64,000 bases of DNA from Carnobacterium sp. CP1. Its GTDB lineage: Bacteria > Bacillota > Bacilli > Lactobacillales > Carnobacteriaceae. Both the position numbers and the translations under genes were made by a program. A model generated the notes under the pieces. The model had not been told where the DNA came from and searched no databases. It worked only from the letters and a program-made list of their open reading frames with translations. The stretch spans positions 186,001-250,000 of the forward strand of contig NZ_CP010796.1 of NCBI RefSeq assembly GCF_001483965.1, in the 5' to 3' direction. Positions 1 to 10,274 of this stretch are shown piece by piece (position 1 is the first letter of the stretch; each line of letters opens with the position of its first letter).

Positions 1-1227
1 GAAGGTCTAACTTTAATTGAGGAAATGTTAGAGATGATTCAACTTACGAATGGATCTGAAGCAGCCTTGGAGTGTGTCCGACAAGCAAAAAAACAATTGT
101 TGGATCCTAAATTAACACTCGCTGGCCAAATGATCAAAGGGATCGAAGAAGCGGGTTCTTACCTAACGTTTGGCTTGGAACTAGCTCATAATTACAAACA
201 AGCAGCTTTTGAGAAGTTTTATGCCTTGAAAGGTTTTACCAATATGGAGATGTCGACTCAGTTGTTGATTTCTGACGCCATTCAAAAAGGCATTAAAATA
301 GACATTTTAGATGAAACAGAGCAATTTTTGAAGTTAAGTTACAAAAAACATACCGAGTATGTAAAAAATGCTAATATGACTTCAAAGGATCAGTACATTG
401 CTCCGCTTATTATGGAAAATAAAACAGTCACGAAAAAGATTTTAAATGATGCAGGTTTTAAAGTACCTCAAGGGGAAGAATACCATACTGAAGAAGAAGC
501 TAATGCTGGTTTTTGGCAATATGCGCATAAAGGCATTGTTGTAAAACCAAAATCGACTAATTATGGCGTAGGCATTTCTATCTTTAAGGAAGGTGCTCGT
601 TTTGAAGATTATCAGTCAGCGATAAAATTTGCTTTTAAAGAAGACACCACTGTATTGGTTGAAGAATTTATCGAGGGCACAGAGTACCGCTTTTTTGTTT
701 TGAACGATGAAGTAGCGGCAATTTTATTGCGTATACCTGCTAATGTTATCGGAGATGGCCAGCACACAGTGAGAGAATTAGTTGCAGAGAAAAATAAAGA
801 TGTTCTTCGCGGCACAGACCATCGAGCTCCCTTAGAGAAAATACAATTAAATGAAATTGAACAATTGATGTTAAAAGGACAAGGCTATACGACTGAAAGC
901 ATTCCTGATGCAGATGTCAGAGTTTATTTGCGAGAAAATTCAAATGTTAGTACTGGCGGAGATTCTATTGATGTCACAGATATTATTGACGACAGCTATA
1001 AAAAAGCAGCCGTTGAAATGACAAAAGTCATTGGAGCTAAAGTTTGTGGAGTAGATTTGATTATACCGGATTACCAAAAACCATCTACTCCAGAAAATCC
1101 GGGGTACACAGTTATTGAAGCTAACTTTAATCCAGCTATGCATATGCATGCTTTTGTTTCTGAAGGTCAAGGTCGCCCGTTAACGATCGGCATTTTAAAA
1201 ATGCTTTTCCCAGAAGCCGTACAATAA
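1..1227 (+). CDS. gshF: Bifunctional glutamate-cysteine ligase/glutathione synthetase, C-terminal part
   Basis: The reading frame is already open at base 1, so this is the last 408 residues of a longer gene. GshF makes glutathione in two ATP-dependent steps in the cytosol: an N-terminal glutamate-cysteine ligase, then an ATP-grasp domain that adds glycine. The visible part holds the end of the ligase module (about the first 130 residues) and the ATP-grasp module. ATP-grasp signs include 'VVKPKSTNYGVGI', 'VLVEEFIEGTEYRFFVL' and, near the C-terminus, 'GVDLIIPD' followed by 'VIEANFNPAMHMH', the usual metal and ATP-binding end. Full-length GshF is about 750 residues, so roughly half is present. 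A strong terminator follows. The fusion form is known from Lactobacillales and Listeria. The ATG at base 25 is internal, not the start. Confidence 0.93.
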   Translation, partial: EGLTLIEEMLEMIQLTNGSEAALECVRQAKKQLLDPKLTLAGQMIKGIEEAGSYLTFGLELAHNYKQAAFEKFYALKGFTNMEMSTQLLISDAIQKGIKIDILDETEQFLKLSYKKHTEYVKNANMTSKDQYIAPLIMENKTVTKKILNDAGFKVPQGEEYHTEEEANAGFWQYAHKGIVVKPKSTNYGVGISIFKEGARFEDYQSAIKFAFKEDTTVLVEEFIEGTEYRFFVLNDEVAAILLRIPANVIGDGQHTVRELVAEKNKDVLRGTDHRAPLEKIQLNEIEQLMLKGQGYTTESIPDADVRVYLRENSNVSTGGDSIDVTDIIDDSYKKAAVEMTKVIGAKVCGVDLIIPDYQKPSTPENPGYTVIEANFNPAMHMHAFVSEGQGRPLTIGILKMLFPEAVQ

Positions 1228-1237
1228 GAACGATAAG

Positions 1238-1284
1238 AACAGCAGGCATCCAGCTTAATGCATTTGGAGGCCTGTTGTTTTTAC
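1238..1284 (+). terminator. Rho-independent terminator after gshF
   Basis: The arms AACAGCAGGC (1238-1247) and GCCTGTTGTT (1269-1278) pair with one G-U and are followed by a run of T. It separates gshF from the cysteine desulfurase unit. Confidence 0.8.
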
Positions 1285-1314
1285 AGATTTTAAAAGGACA
1301 ATTTGATTCAACTA

Positions 1315-1343
1315 TTGTTGAAAGACAAGATTAGTGGTAGAAT
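1315..1343 (+). promoter_or_regulatory. Possible sigma-A promoter for the cysteine desulfurase gene
   Basis: TTGTTG (1315-1320) lies 17 bases before TAGAAT (1338-1343). It sits after the gshF terminator and before the start at 1380. Assigned by eye only. Confidence 0.5.
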
Positions 1344-1379
1344 TTTAGGAATTAAAGAATGCGGTCAGGGAGGGTTATA

Positions 1380-2528
1380 ATGGAAAAGATTTACTTAGAT
1401 CATGCGGCGACTAGTCCGGTACACCCTGAAGTAGTAGAAATAGTTTATGAAATGATGCAAAATCATTATGGAAATGCTTCTAGTATTCATAATTTTGGGC
1501 GTGACAGTCGGCGTATTCTAGATAATGCACGATTAGTTTTTGCTGCTAGTATCGGCGCTAAACCAAGTGAGATCGTGATAACAAGTGGCGGAACAGAAAG
1601 TGACAATACAGCTGTTTTCGAAACAGCGTTGTCTCGGATGACAGAAGGAAAACATGTGATCACCTCAACTATCGAACACCATGCGGTTTTGAGACCGATG
1701 GAGAAATTAGAGTCGCTTGGTTTTGAAGTTACTTATCTGCCGGTAAACTCGTTTGGCCTAGTGGATCCAGAGCAAGTCCGAGCAGCATTGAGACCGGACA
1801 CTATTTTAGTTTCAATTATGTATGGGAATAATGAAGTTGGATCATTGATGGATATCAAAGCTATTGGCGAAATTATTCAAGAAAGTGAAACGACTGCGTA
1901 TTTTCATACGGATGCCGTCCAAGCATATGGATTAGAAACAATTGATGTTAAATCTAGTCATATTGACTTATTATCTACTTCGAGTCATAAAATTAATGGT
2001 CCTAAAGGCACAGGGTTTCTATATATCAACGAAAAAATTAATTTGCCAAGTTTTATGTTAGGCGGCGAACAGGAAATGAAACGCCGGGCTGGAACAGAAA
2101 ATATCCCAGCAATTTCCGGTTTTCAAAAAGCCGTTGAAATCGTTCAAAATGAAAAAGAACAGCGGAAAGAGAGTTATTTGGGATTCCGTAACCAATTATT
2201 GGAACGATTAAAAAAAGCCGACATTGCCTTTGAAGTCAATGGCAGTTCTGAACAACATCTAGCACATATTCTGAATATTTGGTTTACGGGTGTTTCTTCA
2301 GAACAACTCTTGATGTTATTAGATTTAGCTGGAATAGCTGTATCAGCTGGTTCAGCGTGTACAGCTGGCAATATTGATCCTAGTCATGTCCTAATGGCTA
2401 TGTTTGGATCTGACGACCCTAAAATTTCTGAATCTATACGAATCAGTTTTGGCTTAGGGACAACTTCTCAGTCAATCGATCATTTGGCAGATGAATTGAT
2501 CAAGATCATCGCTAAATTAAAAAAGTAA
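1380..2528 (+). CDS. yrvO: Cysteine desulfurase (NifS/IscS class, YrvO-like)
   Basis: This PLP enzyme takes sulfur from L-cysteine, leaving alanine, and passes it as a persulfide to acceptors. Because mnmA lies just downstream, the main acceptor is probably MnmA for 2-thiouridine in tRNA; that is inference from context. Visible marks in the 382 residues: 'YLDHAAT' at the N-terminus, His176 in 'HTDAVQ', PLP lysine Lys204 in 'SSHKINGPKG', and catalytic Cys327 in 'VSAGSACTAG'. The start at 1380 is chosen over the in-frame ATG at 1359 because GGGAGG stands at 1368-1373, about six bases before it, and because family members begin at 'MEKIYLDHAAT'. The order desulfurase-DUF1831-mnmA is common in Lactobacillales. 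Confidence 0.93.
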   Translation: MEKIYLDHAATSPVHPEVVEIVYEMMQNHYGNASSIHNFGRDSRRILDNARLVFAASIGAKPSEIVITSGGTESDNTAVFETALSRMTEGKHVITSTIEHHAVLRPMEKLESLGFEVTYLPVNSFGLVDPEQVRAALRPDTILVSIMYGNNEVGSLMDIKAIGEIIQESETTAYFHTDAVQAYGLETIDVKSSHIDLLSTSSHKINGPKGTGFLYINEKINLPSFMLGGEQEMKRRAGTENIPAISGFQKAVEIVQNEKEQRKESYLGFRNQLLERLKKADIAFEVNGSSEQHLAHILNIWFTGVSSEQLLMLLDLAGIAVSAGSACTAGNIDPSHVLMAMFGSDDPKISESIRISFGLGTTSQSIDHLADELIKIIAKLKK

Positions 2529-2622
2529 GAGCAAAAGATAAAAAAGGTTTAAACAGTATTGGTAAAAAGCAAGAAGCCTATGTATAGTTAAAGTGAAACT
2601 AAATCTAACCGAGGTGAATGAA

Positions 2623-2964
2623 ATGGCATTTGCAAAAACAGCAAAGCTTCAAGGTTCCAATGAAACATATGCAGTCCATCCAGAGGTGAAACGATATACT
2701 TTACGCGATAATGGATTTGAAGAAACAAAAACAGGAAATTTTCAATACATTCGGGCGTTGGATGTTGTTCCTGAAAATAAACCAGGACTAAAATTAAAAA
2801 TCATTGTATCAAATGACTTAACACAATTGAAAATTTCAGTCACTACCAGTAATGGATTGCAGGCGGTCAACATTTATAAAGGGAATGCATTCAGTGAAGC
2901 ACGTGAGAGATATGAATTCATTATGCGAGATTTTGTAGAACAAGGAATAGTGGAAAAAGTTTAA
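2623..2964 (+). CDS. DUF1831 family protein
   Basis: A 113-residue soluble protein with no signal or membrane segment. It matches the DUF1831 family of lactic acid bacteria, which has no settled function and tends to sit between a cysteine desulfurase and mnmA. The start at 2623 follows GAGGTG at the usual distance; an in-frame GTG at 2593 has no ribosome binding site. It has no cysteine, so it is unlikely to relay sulfur by a persulfide itself. A strong terminator follows at once, so it probably shares a transcript with the desulfurase. A helper role in sulfur transfer is a guess from context. Confidence 0.8.
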   Translation: MAFAKTAKLQGSNETYAVHPEVKRYTLRDNGFEETKTGNFQYIRALDVVPENKPGLKLKIIVSNDLTQLKISVTTSNGLQAVNIYKGNAFSEARERYEFIMRDFVEQGIVEKV

Positions 2965-2976
2965 AGAATTAATGTG

Positions 2977-3011
2977 AGAGAAAATGACGCAACTGTTATT
3001 TTCTCTTTTTT
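2977..3011 (+). terminator. Rho-independent terminator after the DUF1831 gene
   Basis: AGAGAAAAT (2977-2985) pairs with ATTTTCTCT (2998-3006), followed by a T run. Confidence 0.85.
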
Positions 3012-3091
3012 GTTAGTTTTGAAGAGTTGATCAAATTGACTATCTCAGGTCGAAAAAGGTGTCGGGGGAAAAACAGGCTGAGTCAGCTCTC

Positions 3092-3119
3092 TTGATTTCT
3101 TTCAAAAAGTTAGTATAAT
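3092..3119 (+). promoter_or_regulatory. Sigma-A promoter for mnmA
   Basis: TTGATT (3092-3097), 16 bases, then a perfect TATAAT (3114-3119). It lies between the upstream terminator and mnmA, so mnmA has its own promoter. Confidence 0.65.
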
Positions 3120-3176
3120 GATTAAGACTGAAAAAATGCGACCTTCAAATCGTTAAGATTTTCAGAATCTATTTGA

Positions 3177-4316
<1,140 letters not shown>

Positions 4317-4324
4317 CACAGACG

Positions 4325-4353
4325 AAAGAGCAGATAAATTCTGCTCTTTTTTT
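4325..4353 (+). terminator. Rho-independent terminator after mnmA
   Basis: AAAGAGCAGA (4325-4334) pairs with TCTGCTCTTT (4340-4349) and runs into T residues. Confidence 0.9.
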
Positions 4354-4451
4354 CTGTCTTTTTCGTTTTCCTTAAAAGATACCATTACTTTGGTAGAAAC
4401 ATCTCCTAGTTTGGTGTAAAATAATATGAGCTGCAAAAGGAGTGGACAGAA

Positions 4452-5135
4452 ATGAATCGAAACCATGAAGCATTTCAATTATGGGAACAAGGAAATTTAA
4501 ATGAAGCCATTCAATTATTATTTGAAGAAATAGAAGAACAACCTGAAAATAGCGACAGTTATTATAATTTGGCAATGATATTGATTGTAGCAAAAAAATA
4601 TGCTGATGCCCAAGCGGTCTTGGAGACAGCCCTTCAAAAAAAACCGGAGCATCCAACACTTTTGTATGCATTTGGAAACCTATATTATCAACAAGAACGG
4701 TACACTGAAAGCTTGGTGTACTTCACGCGAGTATTCCAACATCCTCAAACAGGACTGAAAAATGATGCTGCGCGTATGATTGGACAATGCTACTTTTCAT
4801 TAAAAGAGCCAAAAAAAGCATTGGTCTATCTTTTAATGGTAAAGATAGCAAATGAGCCAGACAGTGCGCTCTTTTTATTGATCGGCAATTGCTTAATGCA
4901 GACAGGACACTTTGATGAAGCAAAGGATTATTTAGAAAAAGTCATGGAGATAACTCCTGATAACGATGAAGCGTGGTTTAAGAGAGGCCTCATAGGGATG
5001 GCTTTAAAGGAACCGCCCACTGTTTTTGAAGCTTTTTTCAAACAATCATCTACATTGAATCCAAATAGCCACCAAGAGCGGATTCAGCAATTAAAAGCAA
5101 TTGAAGCAATGGTTCAACCTCCAACAAAAGAGTGA
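4452..5135 (+). CDS. TPR-repeat protein (YrrB-like)
   Basis: A 227-residue cytosolic protein built of about six tetratricopeptide repeats, with typical pairs such as 'SYYNLAMILIVAKKYADA' and 'LLYAFGNLYYQQERY'. TPR arrays are scaffolds for protein binding; no catalytic motif is visible. The same place between mnmA and recD2 is taken by a TPR gene (yrrB) in Bacillus, so the arrangement is old, but a function cannot be read from the sequence. AAAGGAG precedes the ATG at a good distance. recD2 starts 57 bases downstream with no terminator between, so the two are likely co-transcribed. Confidence 0.85.
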   Translation: MNRNHEAFQLWEQGNLNEAIQLLFEEIEEQPENSDSYYNLAMILIVAKKYADAQAVLETALQKKPEHPTLLYAFGNLYYQQERYTESLVYFTRVFQHPQTGLKNDAARMIGQCYFSLKEPKKALVYLLMVKIANEPDSALFLLIGNCLMQTGHFDEAKDYLEKVMEITPDNDEAWFKRGLIGMALKEPPTVFEAFFKQSSTLNPNSHQERIQQLKAIEAMVQPPTKE

Positions 5136-5192
5136 AGAGCAGTTGTCGCAGTGTCAATGGAATGAGTTCATAAGCAGAAAGGATGAACGGAA

Positions 5193-7709
5193 ATGGCCGA
5201 ACAAGAAAATTTAGACTTATTTGCAACGGAGACGCCTTATGTTGTAGGGCAAGTCGTGGCTATATTCTATCAAAATCCCACAAACTTTTACAAAGTTCTT
5301 TTGGTTAGAGTTGCTGAAACGAACAGCACTTATGATGACAAAGAAATCGTCATTACTGGAAATTTCGGACAAGTTCAAGAAGAAGAAACGTATCGCTTTT
5401 TTGGGAAATTGGTTGATCATCCAAAATTCGGTGTGCAGTTTACTGCTGATCGATACAAACAAGAAAAACCAACATCAGCTGCAGGAGTAGTAGCTTATCT
5501 TTCTAGTGATAAATTTCCAGGAATCGGAAAAAAAACGGCTGAAACGATCGTGCAGTTATTAGGCGAGAATGCCATTGATAAGATCAGTGAAAATCCAGAA
5601 GTGCTTGCTGAAGTGAAAGGTTTAAACGCTAAAAAACGAGAAGTGTTGGTCAATACGATTCAGGCTAGTGACGGAATGGAAAAAATCATTATTGGTTTGA
5701 ATAGTTATGGATTTGGAAGTCAACTGGCATACAATATCTACCAAACGTATCAAGGGGAAACGCTGGATATCATTCAAGAAAATCCTTATCAATTGGTTCA
5801 AGATATTGAAAATATCGGATTTAAAAAGGCTGATGCGATTGCCGATCAATTAGGTTTCGCTGCTGATTCTCCTGCCCGTTTAAAAGCGGCTATCCTATAC
5901 TCTTTGAATGAATTGTGCTTAAGTCAAGGGAATACGTATACTTTAGCTGAACCTTTGTTAGAAGAAAGCTTAAAAGTCTTAGAATCTAGTCGGGCGTTTA
6001 TTATCGATCCGGATGCTTTAGCTGAAGAGTTGTTGCAGCTTATTGAAGAAAATCAGCTGATTGAAGACCAGCATAAATTGTATATTAAGTCTTTGTATGC
6101 AGCTGAATGGGGCATCAATACTTCAATTAAACGCTTATTGGAACGGAAAAAAGAAATTACTTATAACTCCCATGATATCCCAAAAGAAATACGAAAATTA
6201 GAAAAGAGATTAGGTATATCTTATGGAGCTTCTCAAATACAAGCAATTGAAGAAGCGATAGTATCGCCTTTGTTTATTTTAACTGGTGGACCAGGGACAG
6301 GGAAAACAACCGTTTTAAACGGAATTGTTTCTTTATTTGCCGAGCTAAACGGTCTATCACTGGATTTAAACGATTATAGCGACAAAGTTTTTCCGATTTT
6401 ATTAGCCGCGCCGACTGGTCGGGCAGCTAAACGAATGAATGAAACAACTGGATTGCCTAGCAGTACGATACATCGCTTATTAGGATTGAATGGGCGAGAA
6501 AACAATAACGATGAACAATCGGACCGTGAATTAGAAGGAGGTCTCTTGATCGTTGATGAGATGTCGATGGTAGATACTTGGCTAGCGAATCAATTGCTTC
6601 GTGCGGTACCAGAACATATGCAAGTGATGTTTGTTGGAGATAAGAACCAGTTGCCTTCTGTAGGTCCGGGACAAGTGCTCCATGATTTAATTGATGCTCA
6701 ACTCATCCCAAATATGGAATTGAATGAAATTTACCGCCAAGGAGACGGTTCATCGATTATCTCATTGGCTCATGAAATAAAAGACGGTCAGTTGCCAAAT
6801 GATTTTACTCAAAATAAAAAAGATCGTTCTTTTATTAACTGTTACGCTTACCAAATTGAAGAGGTGATTCGACAAGTTGTCGCAAAAGCGAAAGCCAAAG
6901 GATTCACGCCTCAAGACATTCAGGTTCTAGCGCCGATGTATCGCGGCCCGGCTGGGATCGATGCATTGAACAAGATGATGCAAGAAATTTTTAACCCTAA
7001 TGATACTGGACGGCGTAAAGAAGTGAAGTTCAATGACCGGATTTATCGGATTGGAGATAAGATTCTTCAATTAGTTAACAATCCTGAATTAAATGTTTTT
7101 AACGGAGATATGGGGGAAATCACCAGCATTACCTATGCTAAAGAAGCAGATGATAAAGTTGATGAACTTGTGATTCAGTTTGATGCTAATGAAGTGACTT
7201 ATAAACGCAATGAATGGAATAAAATTACCTTAGCTTATTGTTGTTCCATACATAAATCTCAAGGTAGTGAATTTAAAATGGTCATTTTGCCGATGGTGCA
7301 AAATTATGGGCGTATGCTCAGAAGAGACTTGCTGTATACCGCGATTACAAGAAGCAGCGAGCTGTTGATTTTATGCGGAGAAGTTTCCGCCTTTCAAGAA
7401 AGTGTTCTAAAATCTTCGGCAACTCGCTTAACGACGTTAAAAGAACGGCTCCTGGAGGACAACGACGCTCCACTAACGATTGATTCATCAGCAACACGTT
7501 CGTCTGTAGAGAAAAAAACAGAACTGACAGCTGGAACCCGTTCAAATGAAACAAAACCAGCTGCTGCTCCAGTCCAGGCCAAGATAGAAGAAGTCTCTTT
7601 ATTTGAAACAGCTGAAGAAGAGCCTTCTTTATCTTACCGCTTAACGGTCGAAATGATTCGAACAAATGCTGTTGACCCTATGATTGGTATGGAAGGCATA
7701 ACCCCGTAA
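5193..7709 (+). CDS. recD2: ATP-dependent DNA helicase RecD2
   Basis: RecD2 is a 5'-3' SF1B helicase found in bacteria that lack RecBC; in Bacillus it acts in DNA repair and replication-fork progress. The 838 residues show the long N-terminal RecD2 region (about 1-340) with helix-hairpin-helix-like 'FPGIGKKTAETIV', then Walker A 'TGGPGTGKTTV' near residue 365, Walker B-like 'LLIVDEMSMVDT', 'GDKNQLPSVGPG', and motif VI region 'LLYTAITRSSELLILCG'. The C-terminal 90 residues are low-complexity and probably flexible. RBS AAAGGATG precedes the ATG. A two-way terminator follows. Confidence 0.95.
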   Translation: MAEQENLDLFATETPYVVGQVVAIFYQNPTNFYKVLLVRVAETNSTYDDKEIVITGNFGQVQEEETYRFFGKLVDHPKFGVQFTADRYKQEKPTSAAGVVAYLSSDKFPGIGKKTAETIVQLLGENAIDKISENPEVLAEVKGLNAKKREVLVNTIQASDGMEKIIIGLNSYGFGSQLAYNIYQTYQGETLDIIQENPYQLVQDIENIGFKKADAIADQLGFAADSPARLKAAILYSLNELCLSQGNTYTLAEPLLEESLKVLESSRAFIIDPDALAEELLQLIEENQLIEDQHKLYIKSLYAAEWGINTSIKRLLERKKEITYNSHDIPKEIRKLEKRLGISYGASQIQAIEEAIVSPLFILTGGPGTGKTTVLNGIVSLFAELNGLSLDLNDYSDKVFPILLAAPTGRAAKRMNETTGLPSSTIHRLLGLNGRENNNDEQSDRELEGGLLIVDEMSMVDTWLANQLLRAVPEHMQVMFVGDKNQLPSVGPGQVLHDLIDAQLIPNMELNEIYRQGDGSSIISLAHEIKDGQLPNDFTQNKKDRSFINCYAYQIEEVIRQVVAKAKAKGFTPQDIQVLAPMYRGPAGIDALNKMMQEIFNPNDTGRRKEVKFNDRIYRIGDKILQLVNNPELNVFNGDMGEITSITYAKEADDKVDELVIQFDANEVTYKRNEWNKITLAYCCSIHKSQGSEFKMVILPMVQNYGRMLRRDLLYTAITRSSELLILCGEVSAFQESVLKSSATRLTTLKERLLEDNDAPLTIDSSATRSSVEKKTELTAGTRSNETKPAAAPVQAKIEEVSLFETAEEEPSLSYRLTVEMIRTNAVDPMIGMEGITP

Positions 7710-7710
7710 A

Positions 7711-7761
7711 CAAAAATAGGCCTATGGAAACATTTTAGTTGTCCATAAGCCTATTTTTTTA
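7711..7761. terminator. Bidirectional terminator between recD2 and the lipid kinase gene
   Basis: AAATAGGC...ATGGA and TCCAT...GCCTATTT pair around a loop. T runs lie on both sides, so it can serve recD2 (plus) and the convergent lipid kinase gene (minus). Confidence 0.8.
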
Positions 7762-7792
7762 GGCGTAAAATAAAAAAGAACGGATAAAACAA

Positions 7793-8746
7793 TTAAAACC
7801 AAAAATAACGAGTTGTCGCTGAAAAGTAAAAATGAACTGATCGGTGTCCTAAAAATTCTCCGTCAGCCTGGGTATCTTCCAGTTGAGTCGACCGTATTTG
7901 GATGTGGCGGGCTTGGAAAGAATGGACGTCTTTGTGTTGCAAATGCCGGCCGCCATTGAGCATGAGCAGAAACAACCAAATAATTTTAAAAACAGATGAT
8001 TTTTGAAGAACGATTAAATCGACTTGCTGATCATAGGGAGAAGCTTTTGGCGAAATGCCAATGCCTCCTCCAAAATAAGGATGGTTATTGACCGTTACTA
8101 AAAAAGCTTTAGGGAAAAATCGTTGTTTGCCGTCCGCGATAACTTCGATTGGAAAGCCTTTTTGTTTGAATAAGACAGTTGTCACAGATGCAAGATAGGC
8201 AACGGACCCCAACTTGTATTTGTTTAAGCGTACTTTCGCAGAAGATTGATTGGTGTACTTTACAGTAGCTGCATCAAATCCAATCCCAATGTTATTGATA
8301 GCGTAACCTTCTTGTTGCAGGATTTTTTCTTGATAGCGTAAAACATCTATTTTTTTTGGAGACGTTGCCTGTAATATTTGGCTTAAAGCCTCATGGGTTT
8401 TTTTAGAAATGCCCAATCCCTTGGCGAAATCATTTCCCGATCCGGCTGGGATATAAGCCAATGGCATATCTTTGTATTCCTCACCAAGCCCTCGCACTGC
8501 TTCATGTAGGGTACCGTCTCCGCCAACGATCATTAACAAAGGAGCGTTTATTTCTGAAGTCGTTACTATCTTTTTTGCTAATTCGGTTGTTAATTGAATG
8601 GCATGTCCAGCATACTGGGTTTTATGTAATTGGAAAGTAAGCTTTTTTTCAGTTAAAAGTTTGACCAATGTCGCGCAGATGAGTTTGCCGTTACCTGAAC
8701 CAGCTAGTTCATTGACGATAATGTGAAAGTGTTTTTGATTCGTCAT
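7793..8746 (-). CDS. Diacylglycerol/lipid kinase family protein (DgkB/YegS class)
   Basis: A 317-residue protein of the DAGK catalytic-domain family. It has 'GGDGTLHEAVRGL', the nucleotide-binding signature, then 'AYIPAGSGNDFAKGLGIS' and 'GIGFDAATVKYTN'. Family members phosphorylate diacylglycerol or related lipids at the membrane face; in Gram-positives DgkB recycles diacylglycerol released during lipoteichoic acid synthesis. Whether this copy does that is inference. The start at 8746 ('MTNQKHFH') follows AAAGGAG; the longer frame from 8827 would add 27 hydrophobic residues with no ribosome binding site. Monocistronic, convergent with recD2 and divergent from the YitT-type gene. Confidence 0.88.
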   Translation of the reverse strand: MTNQKHFHIIVNELAGSGNGKLICATLVKLLTEKKLTFQLHKTQYAGHAIQLTTELAKKIVTTSEINAPLLMIVGGDGTLHEAVRGLGEEYKDMPLAYIPAGSGNDFAKGLGISKKTHEALSQILQATSPKKIDVLRYQEKILQQEGYAINNIGIGFDAATVKYTNQSSAKVRLNKYKLGSVAYLASVTTVLFKQKGFPIEVIADGKQRFFPKAFLVTVNNHPYFGGGIGISPKASPYDQQVDLIVLQKSSVFKIIWLFLLMLNGGRHLQHKDVHSFQARHIQIRSTQLEDTQADGEFLGHRSVHFYFSATTRYFWF

Positions 8747-8953
8747 GAGGACTCCTTTTAGTACATTTGAAAGTTGATTTATTTTATAAGTATAAGCCAA
8801 ATAAATAAAAAAAGTAAGTGAGGACAAAAGAGAAATAGGGAAATAGCGTTAAATAGAGTCTGCTCTGAAAAAAGCGACTCAAAAAAATAGTTCCAAAAAA
8901 GAGATTTAATGTTAGAATGAGCAGTAGTCTTAAAGTCAAAAGAAAAGGATGTT

Positions 8954-9853
8954 ATGTTAGCCATGAAGAATAAACCAAAAGCAAGTCAATACCCTTTGCA
9001 AGCAATCGACATCGTTTTTATCGTTGTCGGTTCTTTTATTGCAGCCGTTTCGTTTAATGCCTTTTTATTACCAAATTTTATTGTTTCAGGCGGCGTTAGC
9101 GGATTAAGCACCATTTTAAATAATCTGTTTTCTTGGAATCCATCCATTGTTCAATTGGCTTTCAATATCCCTTTATTATTCATTTGTTTTATTGCTCTAG
9201 GAAAAGAAGCGGGCTTTAAAACGATTATCGGTAGTTTGATTCTCCCCATCTTTATCGGTCTGCTTAGTTTTATAGAACCTTGGACCTTGAATCCGTTATT
9301 AGCTGCATTGTTTGGAGGAATCACTACAGGAATTGGAATTGGGCTGGTTTTTAAAGCGAAAGCTTCTACCGGAGGAACAAGTATTATAGCGCAAGTGATC
9401 CACGTTTATTTAAGGCTGCCATTAGGAACGAGCGTGGCATTGGTTGACGGATTGGTGATCGTTACTGCTTTAATTGCGTTCGATGGTGAAGTAGTCATGT
9501 TTTCAATTATTTCTCTATTTGTCATCAGTCGAACGATTGATTTGATTCAAGTTGGTTTTAATCGTTCTAAGAACGTGCTGATTATTTCCGAAAAGGCAGC
9601 TGAAATTAGAATGGCGATTTATCAAAATATCAACCGTGGAGTAACTAACTTAAGTATTTCTGGCGGATACGGTGAATATGGCGCAAACGATAAAGAAATG
9701 TTGATGTGTGTAGTCGATGAACAAGAATTCACTTTTTTGCGAGAAACAATTTTAAGCGTTGACCCGCATGCGTTTGTTGTAGTGATGAGTGCTAGCGAAG
9801 TATGGGGAAAAGGTTTTACGCTAGCCAAAGATTCTACTTCTGAAAATTTGTAG
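8954..9853 (+). CDS. YitT family membrane protein (DUF161 plus DUF2179)
   Basis: A 299-residue integral membrane protein with about five or six hydrophobic segments in the first 210 residues, and a soluble C-terminal DUF2179 domain of about 80 residues ('VLIISEKAAEIRMAIYQNI'). 'GGVSGLSTILNN' and 'KASTGGTSIIAQ' are typical of the family. The molecular function is unknown. The start at 8954 is supported by AAAAGG six bases upstream; a second in-frame ATG at 8963 is possible. It stands alone between a divergent promoter region and its own terminator. Confidence 0.88.
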   Translation: MLAMKNKPKASQYPLQAIDIVFIVVGSFIAAVSFNAFLLPNFIVSGGVSGLSTILNNLFSWNPSIVQLAFNIPLLFICFIALGKEAGFKTIIGSLILPIFIGLLSFIEPWTLNPLLAALFGGITTGIGIGLVFKAKASTGGTSIIAQVIHVYLRLPLGTSVALVDGLVIVTALIAFDGEVVMFSIISLFVISRTIDLIQVGFNRSKNVLIISEKAAEIRMAIYQNINRGVTNLSISGGYGEYGANDKEMLMCVVDEQEFTFLRETILSVDPHAFVVVMSASEVWGKGFTLAKDSTSENL

Positions 9854-9901
9854 AAATGTAACATTTAATGCGAGTAAATAAAAAATAAACGAAATAGTCC
9901 T

Positions 9902-9945
9902 AGCAAAAGTGGCGACTCGATCCTGTCCTTTTGCTTTATTTTTTT
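9902..9945 (+). terminator. Terminator after the YitT-type gene
   Basis: AGCAAAAG (9902-9909) pairs with CTTTTGCT (9928-9935), followed by a T-rich run. Confidence 0.75.
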
Positions 9946-9946
9946 A

Positions 9947-9975
9947 TTGACAATCGTGTGAGGTTCTCCTATACT
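9947..9975 (+). promoter_or_regulatory. Strong sigma-A promoter for alaS
   Basis: A perfect TTGACA (9947-9952), exactly 17 bases, then TATACT (9970-9975). Transcription would start near 9982, just before the T-box leader. Confidence 0.85.
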
Positions 9976-9984
9976 TTAGACGAT

Positions 9985-10222
9985 ACCAAAAGGACATATC
10001 TATTTTTATCATTGTTTAAAGAAAAGTTTTCCATGGCTGAAAGAAAACTAACAGTATTAAATGGGTGCTCCCTTTTTTAGTCATAGTAGAAATACTATCG
10101 TTTCTCACGTTATCGAGACTCAAGAGGTAATGATATTGTCGAATGACATCATTGCAAACAAGGTGGTACCGCGATTCATTCGTCCTTGTCTAGCAATGTT
10201 GTAATTGGGCTTTTTTTTATGC
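9985..10222 (+). promoter_or_regulatory. T-box riboswitch leader for alaS
   Basis: The leader carries the T-box core ACAAGGTGGTACCGCG at 10158-10173. In it, TGGT (10164-10167) would pair with the ACCA end of uncharged tRNA. CATTGC/ACAAGG upstream pair with CCTTGT/GCAATG downstream to form the terminator, which is followed by a T run near 10211-10218. The stem I apical region GGCTGAAAGAAAAC lies at 10035-10048. The likely specifier is GCT (10067-10069), an alanine codon, inside GGGTGCTCCC. Uncharged tRNA-Ala should favour antitermination and alaS expression. The 5' limit is approximate. Confidence 0.9.
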
Positions 10223-10274
10223 CTTTTTTCTTAAATTAGTTAAAAAACTGGATGTAATGGAGAGGAAGAAAAAA

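Noticed and set aside
7383-7709. The RecD2 C-terminal tail as a separate fused domain
   Set aside because: It is a variable, low-complexity tail of about 90 residues with no motif; tails of this kind are common in the family.
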